33,304 nt of DNA from Streptococcus suis. GTDB taxonomy: Bacteria > Bacillota > Bacilli > Lactobacillales > Streptococcaceae. Below are positions 1-7,788 of this stretch, one piece after another. A program made the translations under genes and the position numbers. The notes below the pieces were generated by a model that was given only the letters and a program-made list of their open reading frames with translations, was not told the DNA's origin and did not search any database. Each line of letters starts with the position of its first letter. The first letter of the stretch is position 1. The stretch lies in assembly GCF_002960425.1 (NCBI RefSeq), contig NZ_POIZ01000057.1:1-33304 (forward strand). Reading direction: 5' to 3'.

Positions 1-20
1 TTTTTTTCCCCCCCCCCCCC
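1..20. repeat. Homopolymer block, T7 then C13
   Basis: The window opens with seven T followed by thirteen C. A 13-nt C run is rare in a genome of this base composition. The block lies beyond the terminator of the YozE-like gene, so no coding sequence inside the window contains it. It may extend left of the window. It could be a slippage-prone contingency tract or an assembly artefact. Confidence 0.6.
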
Positions 21-75
21 GAGAAAATCAAGTATTATAAGGGAACTACTAACCAACGTTCGTCTTTAAGCTCTA

Positions 76-112
76 TAGAAAAAGAGTAGTTATTGTCGAA
101 CAACTACTCTCT
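76..112 (-). terminator. Intrinsic terminator after the YozE-like gene
   Basis: A perfect 9-bp stem AGAGTAGTT/AACTACTCT (83-91 with 102-110) has a 10-nt loop and is followed on the minus strand by TTTTC. It lies 14 nt past the stop of the gene ending at 126. Confidence 0.75.
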
Positions 113-125
113 TATCTACAGATCA

Positions 126-341
126 TCAATGTCCCAAATACTCTTCCCAAATGGCATCAAAATCCGACATGGAAAAGGCAAAGCTAGCCGATTCTTCCAA
201 GAAACGACTGACCTCATCAAAGTCATCGGATTGTTTTGGAAAATCAACCTCCTCAAAAGCATAGTCAGCTAAAATCGCAACAGGCTCATTGCTCTTGGGA
301 TTACGCTGGGTCATCAACCAAGAATAAAAACTTCTTCTCAC
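126..341 (-). CDS. YozE/UPF0346 family small protein
   Basis: This is a 71-aa acidic protein of the YozE (SAM-like fold, UPF0346) family. The family is recognised by the N-terminal block [17 protein letters not shown] and the acidic C-terminus ending in [10 protein letters not shown]. Length is typical for the family, and its function is unknown. The start codon is GTG (339-341). An AGGAG lies only 2 nt upstream, an unusually tight spacing, so translation may be weak or the start may differ. The gene begins 14 nt from the end of a small repeat element (355-520), so its promoter must lie inside that element or further upstream. It is the last gene of the minus-strand run in view. Confidence 0.8.
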   Translation of the reverse strand: MRRSFYSWLMTQRNPKSNEPVAILADYAFEEVDFPKQSDDFDEVSRFLEESASFAFSMSDFDAIWEEYLGH

Positions 342-354
342 AACTCCTACTTTC

Positions 355-520
355 TAAGAAGCTGTATTCACGAGTGAAGTGCTTGTATATAAGAGATAGT
401 TTTTTGCTAATCAAGGCAGTTTTTTGAAGGAATACTGACTGTATTTTGAAAAAAACTAAGGATGAGTAGCAGAAAAACTGGCCTTAGATAGAAATACTTA
501 ACTGTGAATACTGGTTCTAA
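355..520. repeat. Small interspersed repeat, copy 1 (MITE-like)
   Basis: This stretch is homologous to 7640-7788. Shared blocks include GCTAATCAAGGCAG, GAGTAGC and the ends. The ends are imperfect inverted repeats of 17 nt: 355-371 matches the reverse complement of 504-520 at 14 of 17 positions, with TATTCAC perfect. No ORF is carried. One end supplies the last codons of the DUF1801 gene (498-968). The other lies 14 nt from the YozE-like start. I do not recognise it as a named repeat family. Confidence 0.65.
386..414 (-). promoter_or_regulatory. Possible promoter inside repeat copy 1, facing the YozE-like gene
   Basis: TTGATT (409-414), a 17-nt spacer and TATATA (386-391) read on the minus strand, about 45 nt before the GTG start. 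Each hexamer matches consensus at 4 of 6. Copy 2 of the repeat keeps the TTGATT but has TGTTTA at the -10 position. Confidence 0.35.
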
Positions 521-968
521 TATGATGTTCTTCATAAAGCTCAATGTAACGTTCCATAGACATCTTACCAACCAATTCACCAATCAATTCATAGGGAATA
601 TTCTTGGGATTTTTCATGCGAACGCAGGACTTGCCCATATCCAATTTGGTTGGAACTTGTTCCTGGTACTTCTCTACAAACCAGTCATTCAGTTCCTTAT
701 ACATATAGATTCCCATGTGATAGAGGGCAATATGGGCCTTTTGTGAAGCCAAGGCCAAGAATGGCAAAGGCTCTCCAGGTGTAAAGTGGTAACCATTTGG
801 ATAGGCAGTCAAGGGAACATAATAATGAATCATACCGCCTAACACTCCCGCTTCAAATTCAGCTGGCAATTGCTCAACAATGACTTGGTGAAGGCGTTCC
901 ACTGCTTCCTTTCTCTTATCTGGTAAAGTAGAAAAATAAGCTTCGATGCTTTCTACTTCATAATTCAT
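498..968 (-). CDS. DUF1801 domain protein (YdhG-like)
   Basis: This 156-aa protein is of the DUF1801 fold. It starts with a helical segment IEAYFSTLPDKRKEAVERLH, followed by the family-typical GGMIHYYVPL, a LASQKAHIALYHMGIY strand-helix unit and KSCVRMKN. There are no membrane segments. Family function is not established; some members resemble iron-chaperone or frataxin-like folds. ATG at 968 has a good AGGAG 5 nt upstream. The gene lies 23 nt downstream of the carboxypeptidase gene and is probably cotranscribed. Its last residues (RTSIHS) are encoded by the terminal repeat of a small interspersed element (355-520), so the native C-terminus has probably been replaced or extended by that insertion. 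Confidence 0.8.
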   Translation of the reverse strand: MNYEVESIEAYFSTLPDKRKEAVERLHQVIVEQLPAEFEAGVLGGMIHYYVPLTAYPNGYHFTPGEPLPFLALASQKAHIALYHMGIYMYKELNDWFVEKYQEQVPTKLDMGKSCVRMKNPKNIPYELIGELVGKMSMERYIELYEEHHIRTSIHS

Positions 969-991
969 ACAATCTCCTTAACTAAACAATG

Positions 992-2335
992 CTATCTATT
1001 CCTACGTGAACGCCCTTCCATTCTTAATTTTGTTTTACGAGCACGATTGCGTTCAACGACAACAATGATTAGGATAACAAGAACAATAGGCAGTCCAATG
1101 AGGAGAATTGGTAGGAATCTTGAAATAACAGAAAATAAAGCATCTGGGTTAAAATGTTCAGAAACCTGAAGCATACCGTGGGATTCAGATGTAGCATTCT
1201 CAATTGTTACTGCATTGTTTATCACTGGACTAACCCCTTCAAGTCCATTTTCTAAGATGAGCGTATTGTTTTCTATTAAAAATTTAGGTTCTGTTCCCTT
1301 TGGAATAGTTCCGTAGAAATCATTACTCAACTGAATGACTTGACCATTGATTTCGTGCTTACCAGCAGAAAGTAATTTTTTATATTCAAAATCTTGATAA
1401 GACTTTTCAATCAGGGCATTTCCAAATGGATGACGGTAATATTCTCCATCTTGATCCGACCAATCTCCCACCCCCATAACGACAGCAATATGGCGTTGCT
1501 CTCCACGTTTAATCGTAGCGATATAGTTAAAGCCTGCACTTGGACTCGAACCCGTTTTTAAACCATCAACCCCATCAATTCCATATTGAGCACCTGGCAA
1601 GGAATAATTATAGGTTTTAAAGGTTTCCTCATAGGGAGTCCCTGCTTTAACGGTAACAACTGGATCTTTTGTATGTTCTAAAATCCCAGGATAATTCTTC
1701 AAAAAATGGTAGGTTAAGATAGCCAAATCACGCGCAGTCGTTTGGTTTGTTTGGTGAATGTCATAACGCGTTGGAACATAGTACCCCTCAAAAGCCACAG
1801 CAACTGCTCCACTTGCATTGTGCCACACTGTATTGGTCATCCCTAATTCTTGCGCCTTAGCATTCATCCTATCGATAAAAGCATCTGGGTCATTGTTTGA
1901 CAAATGATTTGCAAGCATGATGGTTGTAACATTGGATGACGGGACTGCAGTCATCGTTATCAATTCTCTAACGGTGTAATCCACATCCGCCACTATTTTA
2001 TTGTTTGAAAGTGCGTAGATATTTGCAATAGCTTGATCAGTAGCCGTTGCACGAATGATACTATCTTCCGATAATTCTCCTTTTGCTATCGCTTCATACA
2101 CCAAATAAAGCGTCATTAGTTTACTCATACTTGCAGGATCACGAACCTCATCAACATTATCCTGCCATAGAATATCTCCAGTATTTCCATCAATTACAAT
2201 GGTAGACTTGGGACGATTGACTTCACTGACTTCATAGCCAGCAGCTCGCGTAATGTCCATCAATTCATCTGCACGTACTGGTAGGAGGATCATCGTTAAT
2301 AAAACAATTACCCAACAAACAATACTCTTTTTCAC
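992..2335 (-). CDS. D-alanyl-D-alanine carboxypeptidase (low-molecular-weight PBP)
   Basis: This 447-aa secreted, membrane-anchored serine peptidase of the S11 family trims the terminal D-Ala of peptidoglycan stem peptides. An N-terminal signal peptide (about residues 1-22) precedes the three penicillin-binding motifs: SxxK as SMSK at 69-72, SSN within AVPSSNVTT near 133, and KTG within GLKTGSSPS near 240. A beta-rich C-terminal domain follows. One transmembrane helix near 400-430 precedes a basic tail rich in Arg and Lys. Unlike DacA proteins, which use a C-terminal amphipathic helix, this one has a clear membrane span, as in some streptococcal PBPs. It sits 19 nt after panE and before the DUF1801 gene in one transcription direction. 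Confidence 0.85.
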   Translation of the reverse strand: MKKSIVCWVIVLLTMILLPVRADELMDITRAAGYEVSEVNRPKSTIVIDGNTGDILWQDNVDEVRDPASMSKLMTLYLVYEAIAKGELSEDSIIRATATDQAIANIYALSNNKIVADVDYTVRELITMTAVPSSNVTTIMLANHLSNNDPDAFIDRMNAKAQELGMTNTVWHNASGAVAVAFEGYYVPTRYDIHQTNQTTARDLAILTYHFLKNYPGILEHTKDPVVTVKAGTPYEETFKTYNYSLPGAQYGIDGVDGLKTGSSPSAGFNYIATIKRGEQRHIAVVMGVGDWSDQDGEYYRHPFGNALIEKSYQDFEYKKLLSAGKHEINGQVIQLSNDFYGTIPKGTEPKFLIENNTLILENGLEGVSPVINNAVTIENATSESHGMLQVSEHFNPDALFSVISRFLPILLIGLPIVLVILIIVVVERNRARKTKLRMEGRSRRNR

Positions 2336-2354
2336 CTTTATCTCCTAAAATCCC

Positions 2355-3275
2355 CTATCTCAACCCAAGCATGGCTTCCTTGGCATGAACCATCTCTGTA
2401 ATCATTTGGCAATAAGGCGTTGGAATACCTGCACGTTTGCCTTTAAAAACAACAGCACCATTCAGGTAATCAATTTCAGTCTTACGACCATTTTGCACTA
2501 AATCCTGATGCATCGATGGATAGTGATTAGATGCTTTTTTAGAAGCATCAATGATATACTTCCAAATAGCCTCTTCATCAATTCCATCGGTTTCTGATTT
2601 GGCAACGGCGATGAATTCCTTGAAAATTCCTTGCACCAAATTTAGCCCGCCCTCTGTTCCAAAGAGTTCTCCAATGGTGCAATTCAAGATTGTACAAGTC
2701 GGATTCATGGTGCCATTGACACAGGCCTTTTGCCAAATAGCATTGATAACGTGGTCATCATAGGTCGCATTTAGACCAGCCTCATTAAACATAGCAATCA
2801 TATCAGCAACTGACTGCCCATCACCAACCATATTCTGCACAGAGATAGAACCAGGACCCTGCAAATGCGCATGACCAGGCCCCTTAAGACCAGCCAACCA
2901 AATCGTTACACCGACCATAATACTCTCATCAGGCACATAACGGCGCATGGTGGTCGCATGCCCCAGCCCATTCAAGAGGCTAAGAACCTTAGTCTTTTCA
3001 CCAATGATACCCTTAATATCCTGCAACATTTTTGGCAACTGGTCCGCCTTGGTTAAGAGGATGATCAAGTCAGCAACTTCCGTCGCCTCAGTCGGCTTCA
3101 TAATAGGGAGCTGGACGACATCATCAAAATCTCCCGTCACCTTCAGACCATTTTCACGAATCGCTTCGATATGGGCATCCCAATTATCCAACAAAATCAC
3201 TTCATGCTTTGTCTTTGATAACTGATAGCCAAAACGGCAACCCATGGCACCACTTCCTGCAATATATACTCTCAT
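2355..3275 (-). CDS. panE: 2-dehydropantoate 2-reductase
   Basis: This 306-aa NADPH-dependent ketopantoate reductase makes pantoate for coenzyme A synthesis. The Rossmann motif GSGAMGCRFG is at residues 7-16. The sequence NAIWQKACVNGTMNPTCTI carries the catalytic Lys and the conserved Asn of the ApbA/PanE C-terminal domain. The length is typical. The start lies 2 nt past the stop of cvfB, so translation is probably coupled. Related members act on other 2-oxo acids, so substrate identity is inferred from family. Confidence 0.85.
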   Translation of the reverse strand: MRVYIAGSGAMGCRFGYQLSKTKHEVILLDNWDAHIEAIRENGLKVTGDFDDVVQLPIMKPTEATEVADLIILLTKADQLPKMLQDIKGIIGEKTKVLSLLNGLGHATTMRRYVPDESIMVGVTIWLAGLKGPGHAHLQGPGSISVQNMVGDGQSVADMIAMFNEAGLNATYDDHVINAIWQKACVNGTMNPTCTILNCTIGELFGTEGGLNLVQGIFKEFIAVAKSETDGIDEEAIWKYIIDASKKASNHYPSMHQDLVQNGRKTEIDYLNGAVVFKGKRAGIPTPYCQMITEMVHAKEAMLGLR

Positions 3276-3277
3276 TT

Positions 3278-4132
3278 TTAGATCAACTCCGTTCCAAATT
3301 CGTCTTGTTTGACCTTCCCAGCCTTCATCAAACCACCCAGGGCTTTTTTGAATTGTCCCTTGGAAATACCAAAGGTGGACTTGATATCTTCCGGAGCAGA
3401 CTTGTCGTTCAAGGTCATAAAGCCCCCACTGCTCTCCAGATAAGTCAAAATCATCTGAGCATCATTTTCCAACATCTCAAATGAACGTGGTTTAAGAGAA
3501 AGGTTCAAGGTTCGGTCAACTGCCCGATAACCAATCACACGTGCCTCCAAAACCTGACCCAAGCGTGGCTCGGCAAATCGTTCACTAGGATGGATAAATC
3601 CAAGCATATTGTTATCAGGTAGATAGACAAATGTCCCTGTCATCTTCAGACGGTAAACGATGGCACGCAGGGTTTGGTTCTGCATATTATCATAAGCAGG
3701 ACCCGCCATCTTTTGGAAATCTTCTTGAAAAGCTGGTAGGGCCCAAATACGGTCTTTCTTATCCACATCCAACTTAACATAGAGTTGATCACCTTTTTTA
3801 GGCCAGAGTTCCTTGATTTCAGGCAGAATATCTAAGGAAACCACCACCTGCTTATCAGGAAGACCCGTGTCCACAAAGACACCCAAGTCCTTGCGCACCT
3901 CGGTTACAGTACCCCAACCAAAGCTGGTCCGCGTTGCCTCAACTTCCTTGGTGGTCAAGCGCAGTTTTTGTTTCATATCTGTATAGGCAAATCCCTTAAC
4001 AGATTGACCAAGTTTGAACTCTCCCTCGTCTTTTGAAAGGGCAAAGGTCAGTCCTTCTTTTTGAACAAAGTAAAACTGGTCATTTTGGTCGGTCACAAGA
4101 CCAACCATATAGTGTGCTAATAAATCATTCAT
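3278..4132 (-). CDS. cvfB: CvfB-type S1 RNA-binding protein
   Basis: The protein is about 284 aa, with successive S1-like OB domains and a C-terminal winged helix (FGISKGQFKKALGGLMKAGK). This is the architecture of CvfB/YitL, an RNA-binding regulator of virulence genes in Gram-positive cocci. I place the start at ATG 4132 (protein MNDLLAHYMVG) rather than at the in-frame upstream ATG at 4222. AGAAAGAAG precedes 4132, the family is about 284 aa long, and the extra 30 residues would be encoded by a terminator-like hairpin. It follows frr by 127 nt and precedes panE by 2 nt. Confidence 0.8.
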   Translation of the reverse strand: MNDLLAHYMVGLVTDQNDQFYFVQKEGLTFALSKDEGEFKLGQSVKGFAYTDMKQKLRLTTKEVEATRTSFGWGTVTEVRKDLGVFVDTGLPDKQVVVSLDILPEIKELWPKKGDQLYVKLDVDKKDRIWALPAFQEDFQKMAGPAYDNMQNQTLRAIVYRLKMTGTFVYLPDNNMLGFIHPSERFAEPRLGQVLEARVIGYRAVDRTLNLSLKPRSFEMLENDAQMILTYLESSGGFMTLNDKSAPEDIKSTFGISKGQFKKALGGLMKAGKVKQDEFGTELI

Positions 4133-4150
4133 GATTTTCTTCTTTCTGAT

Positions 4151-4184
4151 TAAAAAGTGGGGGAAGTCTTGTCTAACTCCCCCC
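4151..4184 (-). terminator. Terminator-like hairpin between frr and cvfB
   Basis: On the minus strand a GGGGGAGT arm and an ACTTCCCCC arm (with one bulge) enclose an 8-nt loop, followed by ACTTTTTA. It lies past the frr stop and before the cvfB start. It would attenuate rather than abolish expression of the downstream genes unless cvfB has its own promoter. Confidence 0.5.
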
Positions 4185-4259
4185 ATTAGATTTCTTATTT
4201 GGTCATCACTTCCGTTAGACATGTTAATGATGATTTTTGATGGAATGAAAGGAAAGAGA

Positions 4260-4817
4260 TTAAACTTCCAACAATTCTTTTTCCTTATCGGCAGTCATCT
4301 TATCGATCGTCTTGATGGCATCGTCAGTAACTTTTTGAATATCTTTTTCAAGTGTCTTCAATTCATCTTCAGTGATTTCCTTGGCTTTCTCAGCTTTTTT
4401 AGCCTCATCCATGGCATCACGACGGATATTACGGATAGCAACTTTAGAATTTTCACCCACTTTTTTCACATCTTTTGCCAAGTTCTTACGCGTTTCCTCT
4501 GTCAATGCAGGAATAACCAAGCGGATAACTGTACCGTCAGACTGTGGTGTCAAGCCAAGGTCAGAAGCATTCAAGGCACGCTCAATATCTTTCAAGATTG
4601 ACTTGTCAAATGGTGTAATCAAGAGCACACGCGCTTCTGGAACAGTAATACCAGCCAACTGGTTCAAGGGAGTTGGCGCACCGTAGTATTCTACTGAGAT
4701 ACGGTCCAACAAGCTAGCATTGGCACGACCAGCACGGATATGGCTGAACTCACGTGCCAAACTCTGATGCGATTGGTTCATGCGTTCTTGGGCTTTTGCA
4801 ATAATTTCTTTAGACAT
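4260..4817 (-). CDS. frr: Ribosome recycling factor
   Basis: The protein is 185 aa, the exact usual length of RRF. With EF-G it splits post-termination 70S ribosomes. Conserved blocks include [17 protein letters not shown] near residues 24-40, [14 protein letters not shown], and [14 protein letters not shown]. The C-terminal long helix ([21 protein letters not shown]) completes the three-helix bundle. It follows pyrH by 27 nt, the conserved pyrH-frr order of many bacteria. Confidence 0.97.
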   Translation of the reverse strand: MSKEIIAKAQERMNQSHQSLAREFSHIRAGRANASLLDRISVEYYGAPTPLNQLAGITVPEARVLLITPFDKSILKDIERALNASDLGLTPQSDGTVIRLVIPALTEETRKNLAKDVKKVGENSKVAIRNIRRDAMDEAKKAEKAKEITEDELKTLEKDIQKVTDDAIKTIDKMTADKEKELLEV

Positions 4818-4844
4818 AAGACTTCCTTCTTTATTTTTTATCTT

Positions 4845-5579
4845 TTATTTTTCTTCTGTAGAGTTAGAAACCGTAGTGCCGATTTGTTCACCAAATACAA
4901 CACGCTTGATATTGCCTGGCTCATTCATGTTAAAGACTACCAAATCAATATCGTTGTCCATTGAAAGAGTTGAAGCCGTTGCATCCATGATTTTCAAGCC
5001 ACGGCTGATCACTTCACGGTGGGTTAATTCATTAAATTTAACCGCATTAGCATCTTTCTTCGGATCGGCATTGTAGACACCATCCACACCGTTTTTAGCC
5101 ATCAAGATGGCATCCGCTTCAATTTCTGCAGCACGAAGAGCCGCTGTTGTATCTGTTGAGAAGTATGGTGAACCAATTCCAGCACCGAAGATGACAATCC
5201 GACCTTTTTCAAGGTGACGTAAGGCACGACCACGAATATATGGCTCAGCCACAGACTGCATGGCAATTGCTGTCTGCACACGCGTATCCACACCAAGTTG
5301 TTTAAGGGAATCAGCCATTACAAGAGCATTCATCACCGTACCAAGCATACCAGTATAGTCTGCCTGCACACGATCCATACCAGCCTCAGCAGCAGGTTCA
5401 CCACGCCAAAGGTTACCACCACCAATAACAAGGGCAATTTGAACACCTGATTCTGCTACTTCTTGAATTTCCTTAGCCATTGCTTGAACCGTCTGGATGT
5501 CAATACCGACACCACGTTCACCAGCCAAGGCCTCGCCAGATAGTTTGATTAGAATACGTTGGTATTTAGGTTTCATCAT
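4845..5579 (-). CDS. pyrH: UMP kinase
   Basis: This 244-aa protein of the amino-acid-kinase fold phosphorylates UMP to UDP. Visible motifs are [10 protein letters not shown] at 9-18, the GGGN block ([10 protein letters not shown]), the [23 protein letters not shown] segment that binds UMP, and [19 protein letters not shown] activation and UTP inhibition are family properties. Two ATG codons are adjacent (5579 and 5576). AGGAG is 4 nt before the first and 7 nt before the second, so initiation may well be at 5576. An extended -10 lies at 5605-5613. First gene of the pyrH-frr-cvfB run. Confidence 0.95.
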   Translation of the reverse strand: MMKPKYQRILIKLSGEALAGERGVGIDIQTVQAMAKEIQEVAESGVQIALVIGGGNLWRGEPAAEAGMDRVQADYTGMLGTVMNALVMADSLKQLGVDTRVQTAIAMQSVAEPYIRGRALRHLEKGRIVIFGAGIGSPYFSTDTTAALRAAEIEADAILMAKNGVDGVYNADPKKDANAVKFNELTHREVISRGLKIMDATASTLSMDNDIDLVVFNMNEPGNIKRVVFGEQIGTTVSNSTEEK

Positions 5580-5604
5580 CTCTCTCCTCTTTTTTATCCC
5601 TACT

Positions 5605-5613
5605 ATTCTACCA
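5605..5613 (-). promoter_or_regulatory. Extended -10 promoter of pyrH
   Basis: TGGTAGAAT reads on the minus strand 26 nt before pyrH. No convincing -35 is seen, which fits an extended -10 promoter. Confidence 0.5.
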
Positions 5614-5645
5614 CAAAATCAAAATTTTTTATAGAAAAATCTCCA

Positions 5646-5678
5646 CGAAAAAAGGAAAATCCATTCCAGATTTTCCTA
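5646..5678 (-). terminator. Intrinsic terminator after the flippase gene
   Basis: A perfect 8-bp stem GGAAAATC/GATTTTCC (5654-5661 with 5669-5676) is followed by a T tract on the minus strand. It isolates the flippase gene from pyrH. Confidence 0.85.
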
Positions 5679-5685
5679 GAGTTTA

Positions 5686-7326
5686 TTAAGCCAATTTTAG
5701 TTTGCGACGGAGCAAGTCTGCCCGACTGCCAATCAAACGATCTAGCTGTCGTGTCTTCAAGGTCAAAATGACAAAAACGAATACGCCCACCCCTCCCGAA
5801 AGGAGCAAATGAACAAAGCTCGATAGATAACCACCAGCTGGTAGCAAGTGATTGAGAAGCAACTCAAGTAGCCAAACAATGCCACCCATAACCAAGGAAA
5901 TCCAGCTGATTGTCACAATGTCTTTCACAATCAAACCTTCATCCACACCTAAGACCGCATCAATACGCTTATAGAATAAATAGAGCATGACGGTAAGACT
6001 GACCAGGGTTGAAAGGAAGGGGCCGTAAACTTGGAACATATAAATCATCGGCAACTGCAAGACCACTTTTATCAGCATCCCAATCGCAAAATAGATAACT
6101 GCTCGACGATTTTCAAAAATCGCTTGAATGACAACGCTGATAACAGAATATAGGCCAAGAGGTAAAATCATGACCAGGTTCCAAATGAAGAGCTGAATTT
6201 CAATATCCTGCGATTGACCGTAGAAGACTGAGTAGAGTGGTCTAGCCAACAAGACCGTTCCAACAATGGCTGGAATGGTAAAAATAAAGAGTAACTGCAA
6301 GTTATCCGCCACCAAATTGGAAGCTGCCTTCAAATCTTTTTTTACAAACTTCTCCGTAATGAGTGGAATAGCTACACTGCCCAGACTGATAGAAATCCCG
6401 ATAATCATCATGGTAATCTTGTTGGGATTGGCAGACATAAAGGAATAGAGTTCCAAGAGTTCCGAATTGGTAAGACTGGTAATCTTCTCCATGACATTGA
6501 TAAAGGTAACTTGGTCAATAAATTGGAGCAGCTGGATGGTCAAACTCAAGATAATAATCGGAATAGCATCCTTGACTGTTTCTTTGATGAGTTGACCTGT
6601 ATTAACCGATATGTTCTGCTTCTTGGCATGGAGTAATTTTCCCAGATAGCCCTGTTTCCAGAGAGTATAAACCAGAATTCCTACACTTGCCAGCATACCT
6701 ACAAAGGCAGCAAAGGTGGACTGTACTACTGCGTCTAGATAGTTCCCATTGCCCAGCATCATGATAATAAAGGTAGCTGCTAGAATCCAAATGACACGAA
6801 CCAACTGTTCAGCCAACTGACTGATAGCGTAGGGTTTCATATCGTGCCGTCCCTGGAAAAAACCTCGTAGGATACTCATAGCTGGAAAGATGAATAAGGG
6901 AGGAACCAGACTATACATGACTGGAATGAGTTTTTCTTTGGAACCTGACGCTTCAGCTAGCCAAGGGGAACTGATAAACATAGCTCCGGCAAAGACCGCA
7001 CCAAAGACCAACATGAGCTTAAAGAATTCCCGAACCAGATAGAGGGAAACTTCTTCTTTCCCTAGTACATTGTACTTGGCAACCTGTTTGGCAATGGCGG
7101 TCGGCAAACCAGCCGTAGAAATCAAGAGGAAGTTGGCATAAATTTGATAGCCCATGCTAAATAAGGCATTGGCTTCCGCCCGATGTTCTCCCAGCCAGAT
7201 ATACCAAGGTATCACATAGGCAACACCCAGCAAACGACTGAGAAAATTCCCGGCAGTCAACCAGGCCATGCCTCGCACCATGGTTTCTTGCTCACGGGAT
7301 TGGCCCGTTTTTGTTTGTTCAGACAT
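5686..7326 (-). CDS. MurJ/YtgP-type lipid II flippase (MOP superfamily)
   Basis: This 546-aa polytopic membrane protein of the MviN/polysaccharide transporter superfamily has about 14 hydrophobic segments. The N-terminal block (RGMAWLTAGNFLSRLLGVAYVIPW) and the motif LRGFFQGRHDMKPYAISQLAEQLVR are typical of SpoVB/YtgP proteins. The single-copy streptococcal YtgP is the functional MurJ that flips lipid II. Assigning this protein to that role is inference from length and sequence type; a capsule or wall polysaccharide flippase is less likely because no glycosyltransferases adjoin. ATG 7326 is preceded by AGAAAGAAG. A TTTACA/TATAAT promoter (7568-7596) lies 242 nt upstream, and a RUP-like repeat occupies most of the leader between them. 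Confidence 0.82.
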   Translation of the reverse strand: MSEQTKTGQSREQETMVRGMAWLTAGNFLSRLLGVAYVIPWYIWLGEHRAEANALFSMGYQIYANFLLISTAGLPTAIAKQVAKYNVLGKEEVSLYLVREFFKLMLVFGAVFAGAMFISSPWLAEASGSKEKLIPVMYSLVPPLFIFPAMSILRGFFQGRHDMKPYAISQLAEQLVRVIWILAATFIIMMLGNGNYLDAVVQSTFAAFVGMLASVGILVYTLWKQGYLGKLLHAKKQNISVNTGQLIKETVKDAIPIIILSLTIQLLQFIDQVTFINVMEKITSLTNSELLELYSFMSANPNKITMMIIGISISLGSVAIPLITEKFVKKDLKAASNLVADNLQLLFIFTIPAIVGTVLLARPLYSVFYGQSQDIEIQLFIWNLVMILPLGLYSVISVVIQAIFENRRAVIYFAIGMLIKVVLQLPMIYMFQVYGPFLSTLVSLTVMLYLFYKRIDAVLGVDEGLIVKDIVTISWISLVMGGIVWLLELLLNHLLPAGGYLSSFVHLLLSGGVGVFVFVILTLKTRQLDRLIGSRADLLRRKLKLA

Positions 7327-7351
7327 GATAAAACTTCTTTCTTTTAAGATA

Positions 7352-7558
7352 ATACTCTTCGAAAATCAAAATCAGACGTTGTTGACTTGATTTGATGAGT
7401 GAAAGGCTCCAGTGGAGCCTTTCAGCCTGTTACCTTGAAATAAAATAGTAACAGGGTTCTATCTGCATAAGTAGAAACGAACTACGTTCACCCATCTCCA
7501 ACCTCCAAAGGTTCCCCAAACCTTTGGAGCTAGTCTGTTTTTGATTTTCATTGAGTAT
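7352..7558 (+). repeat. RUP-like miniature element, long form
   Basis: Terminal inverted repeats are ATACTCTTCGAAAATCAAAA at the left and the complement of ATACTCAATGAAAATCAAAA at the right. CTC...GAG is flanked by TA on both sides, as expected for IS630-type target duplication. The 104-bp copy at 17384-17487 has the same ends and the same GTTGTTGACTTGATTTGATGA and GTTCTATCTGCAT blocks. This copy is longer by about 100 nt and carries three hairpins: 7401-7423 (10 bp), 7426-7455 (8 bp) and 7503-7529 (11 bp). It lies in the leader of the flippase gene. Together with 7559-7784 it accounts for the 458-nt gene-free stretch. Confidence 0.8.
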
Positions 7559-7567
7559 AACTCCTCT

Positions 7568-7596
7568 ATTATAAACTTTTATCAAACCATTGTAAA
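7568..7596 (-). promoter_or_regulatory. Promoter of the flippase gene
   Basis: TTTACA (7591-7596), a 17-nt spacer and a consensus TATAAT (7568-7573) read on the minus strand. The predicted leader of about 235 nt runs through the RUP-like element. Confidence 0.7.
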
Positions 7597-7639
7597 ATAT
7601 GAGCAAGCAAAAGACCCCTCACAAAAGATGGGCTACTAC

Positions 7640-7788
7640 TTAGAACTAGAATTCACAAGCGAAGTACTTTTAAACAAGAGCTAGTTTTTCGCTAATCAAG
7701 GCAGCTTTTTAGGGAATATTAACAAAGGCTGAGTAGCTGAAAATCTGGCCATAAATGGAAGTGCTGAAGGGTGAATACGGGTTCTTAA
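7640..7788. repeat. Small interspersed repeat, copy 2 (MITE-like)
   Basis: Homologous to 355-520. Terminal inverted repeats are TTAGAACTAGAATTCAC at the left and the complement of TTAAGAACCCGTATTCAC at the right. Shared internal blocks are GCTAATCAAGGCAG, GAGTAGC and CTGGCC. The right end contains or abuts the stop codon of the YghU-like gene, in the same relation as copy 1 to the DUF1801 gene. End coordinates are good to about 1 nt. Confidence 0.65.

Noticed and set aside
4133..4222. N-terminal extension of CvfB
   Set aside because: It passes through a terminator-like hairpin; the ATG at 4132 has its own ribosome site and gives the family length.
4131..4601. 156-codon plus-strand ORF opposite frr and the cvfB leader
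   Set aside because: It is very Phe/Ile-rich because it is the complement of Lys/Glu-rich frr; no independent evidence.
7401..7529. Hairpins in the RUP-like element as flippase-gene terminators
   Set aside because: The stems are strong, but none is followed by a T tract on the minus strand, so I treat them as repeat structure.
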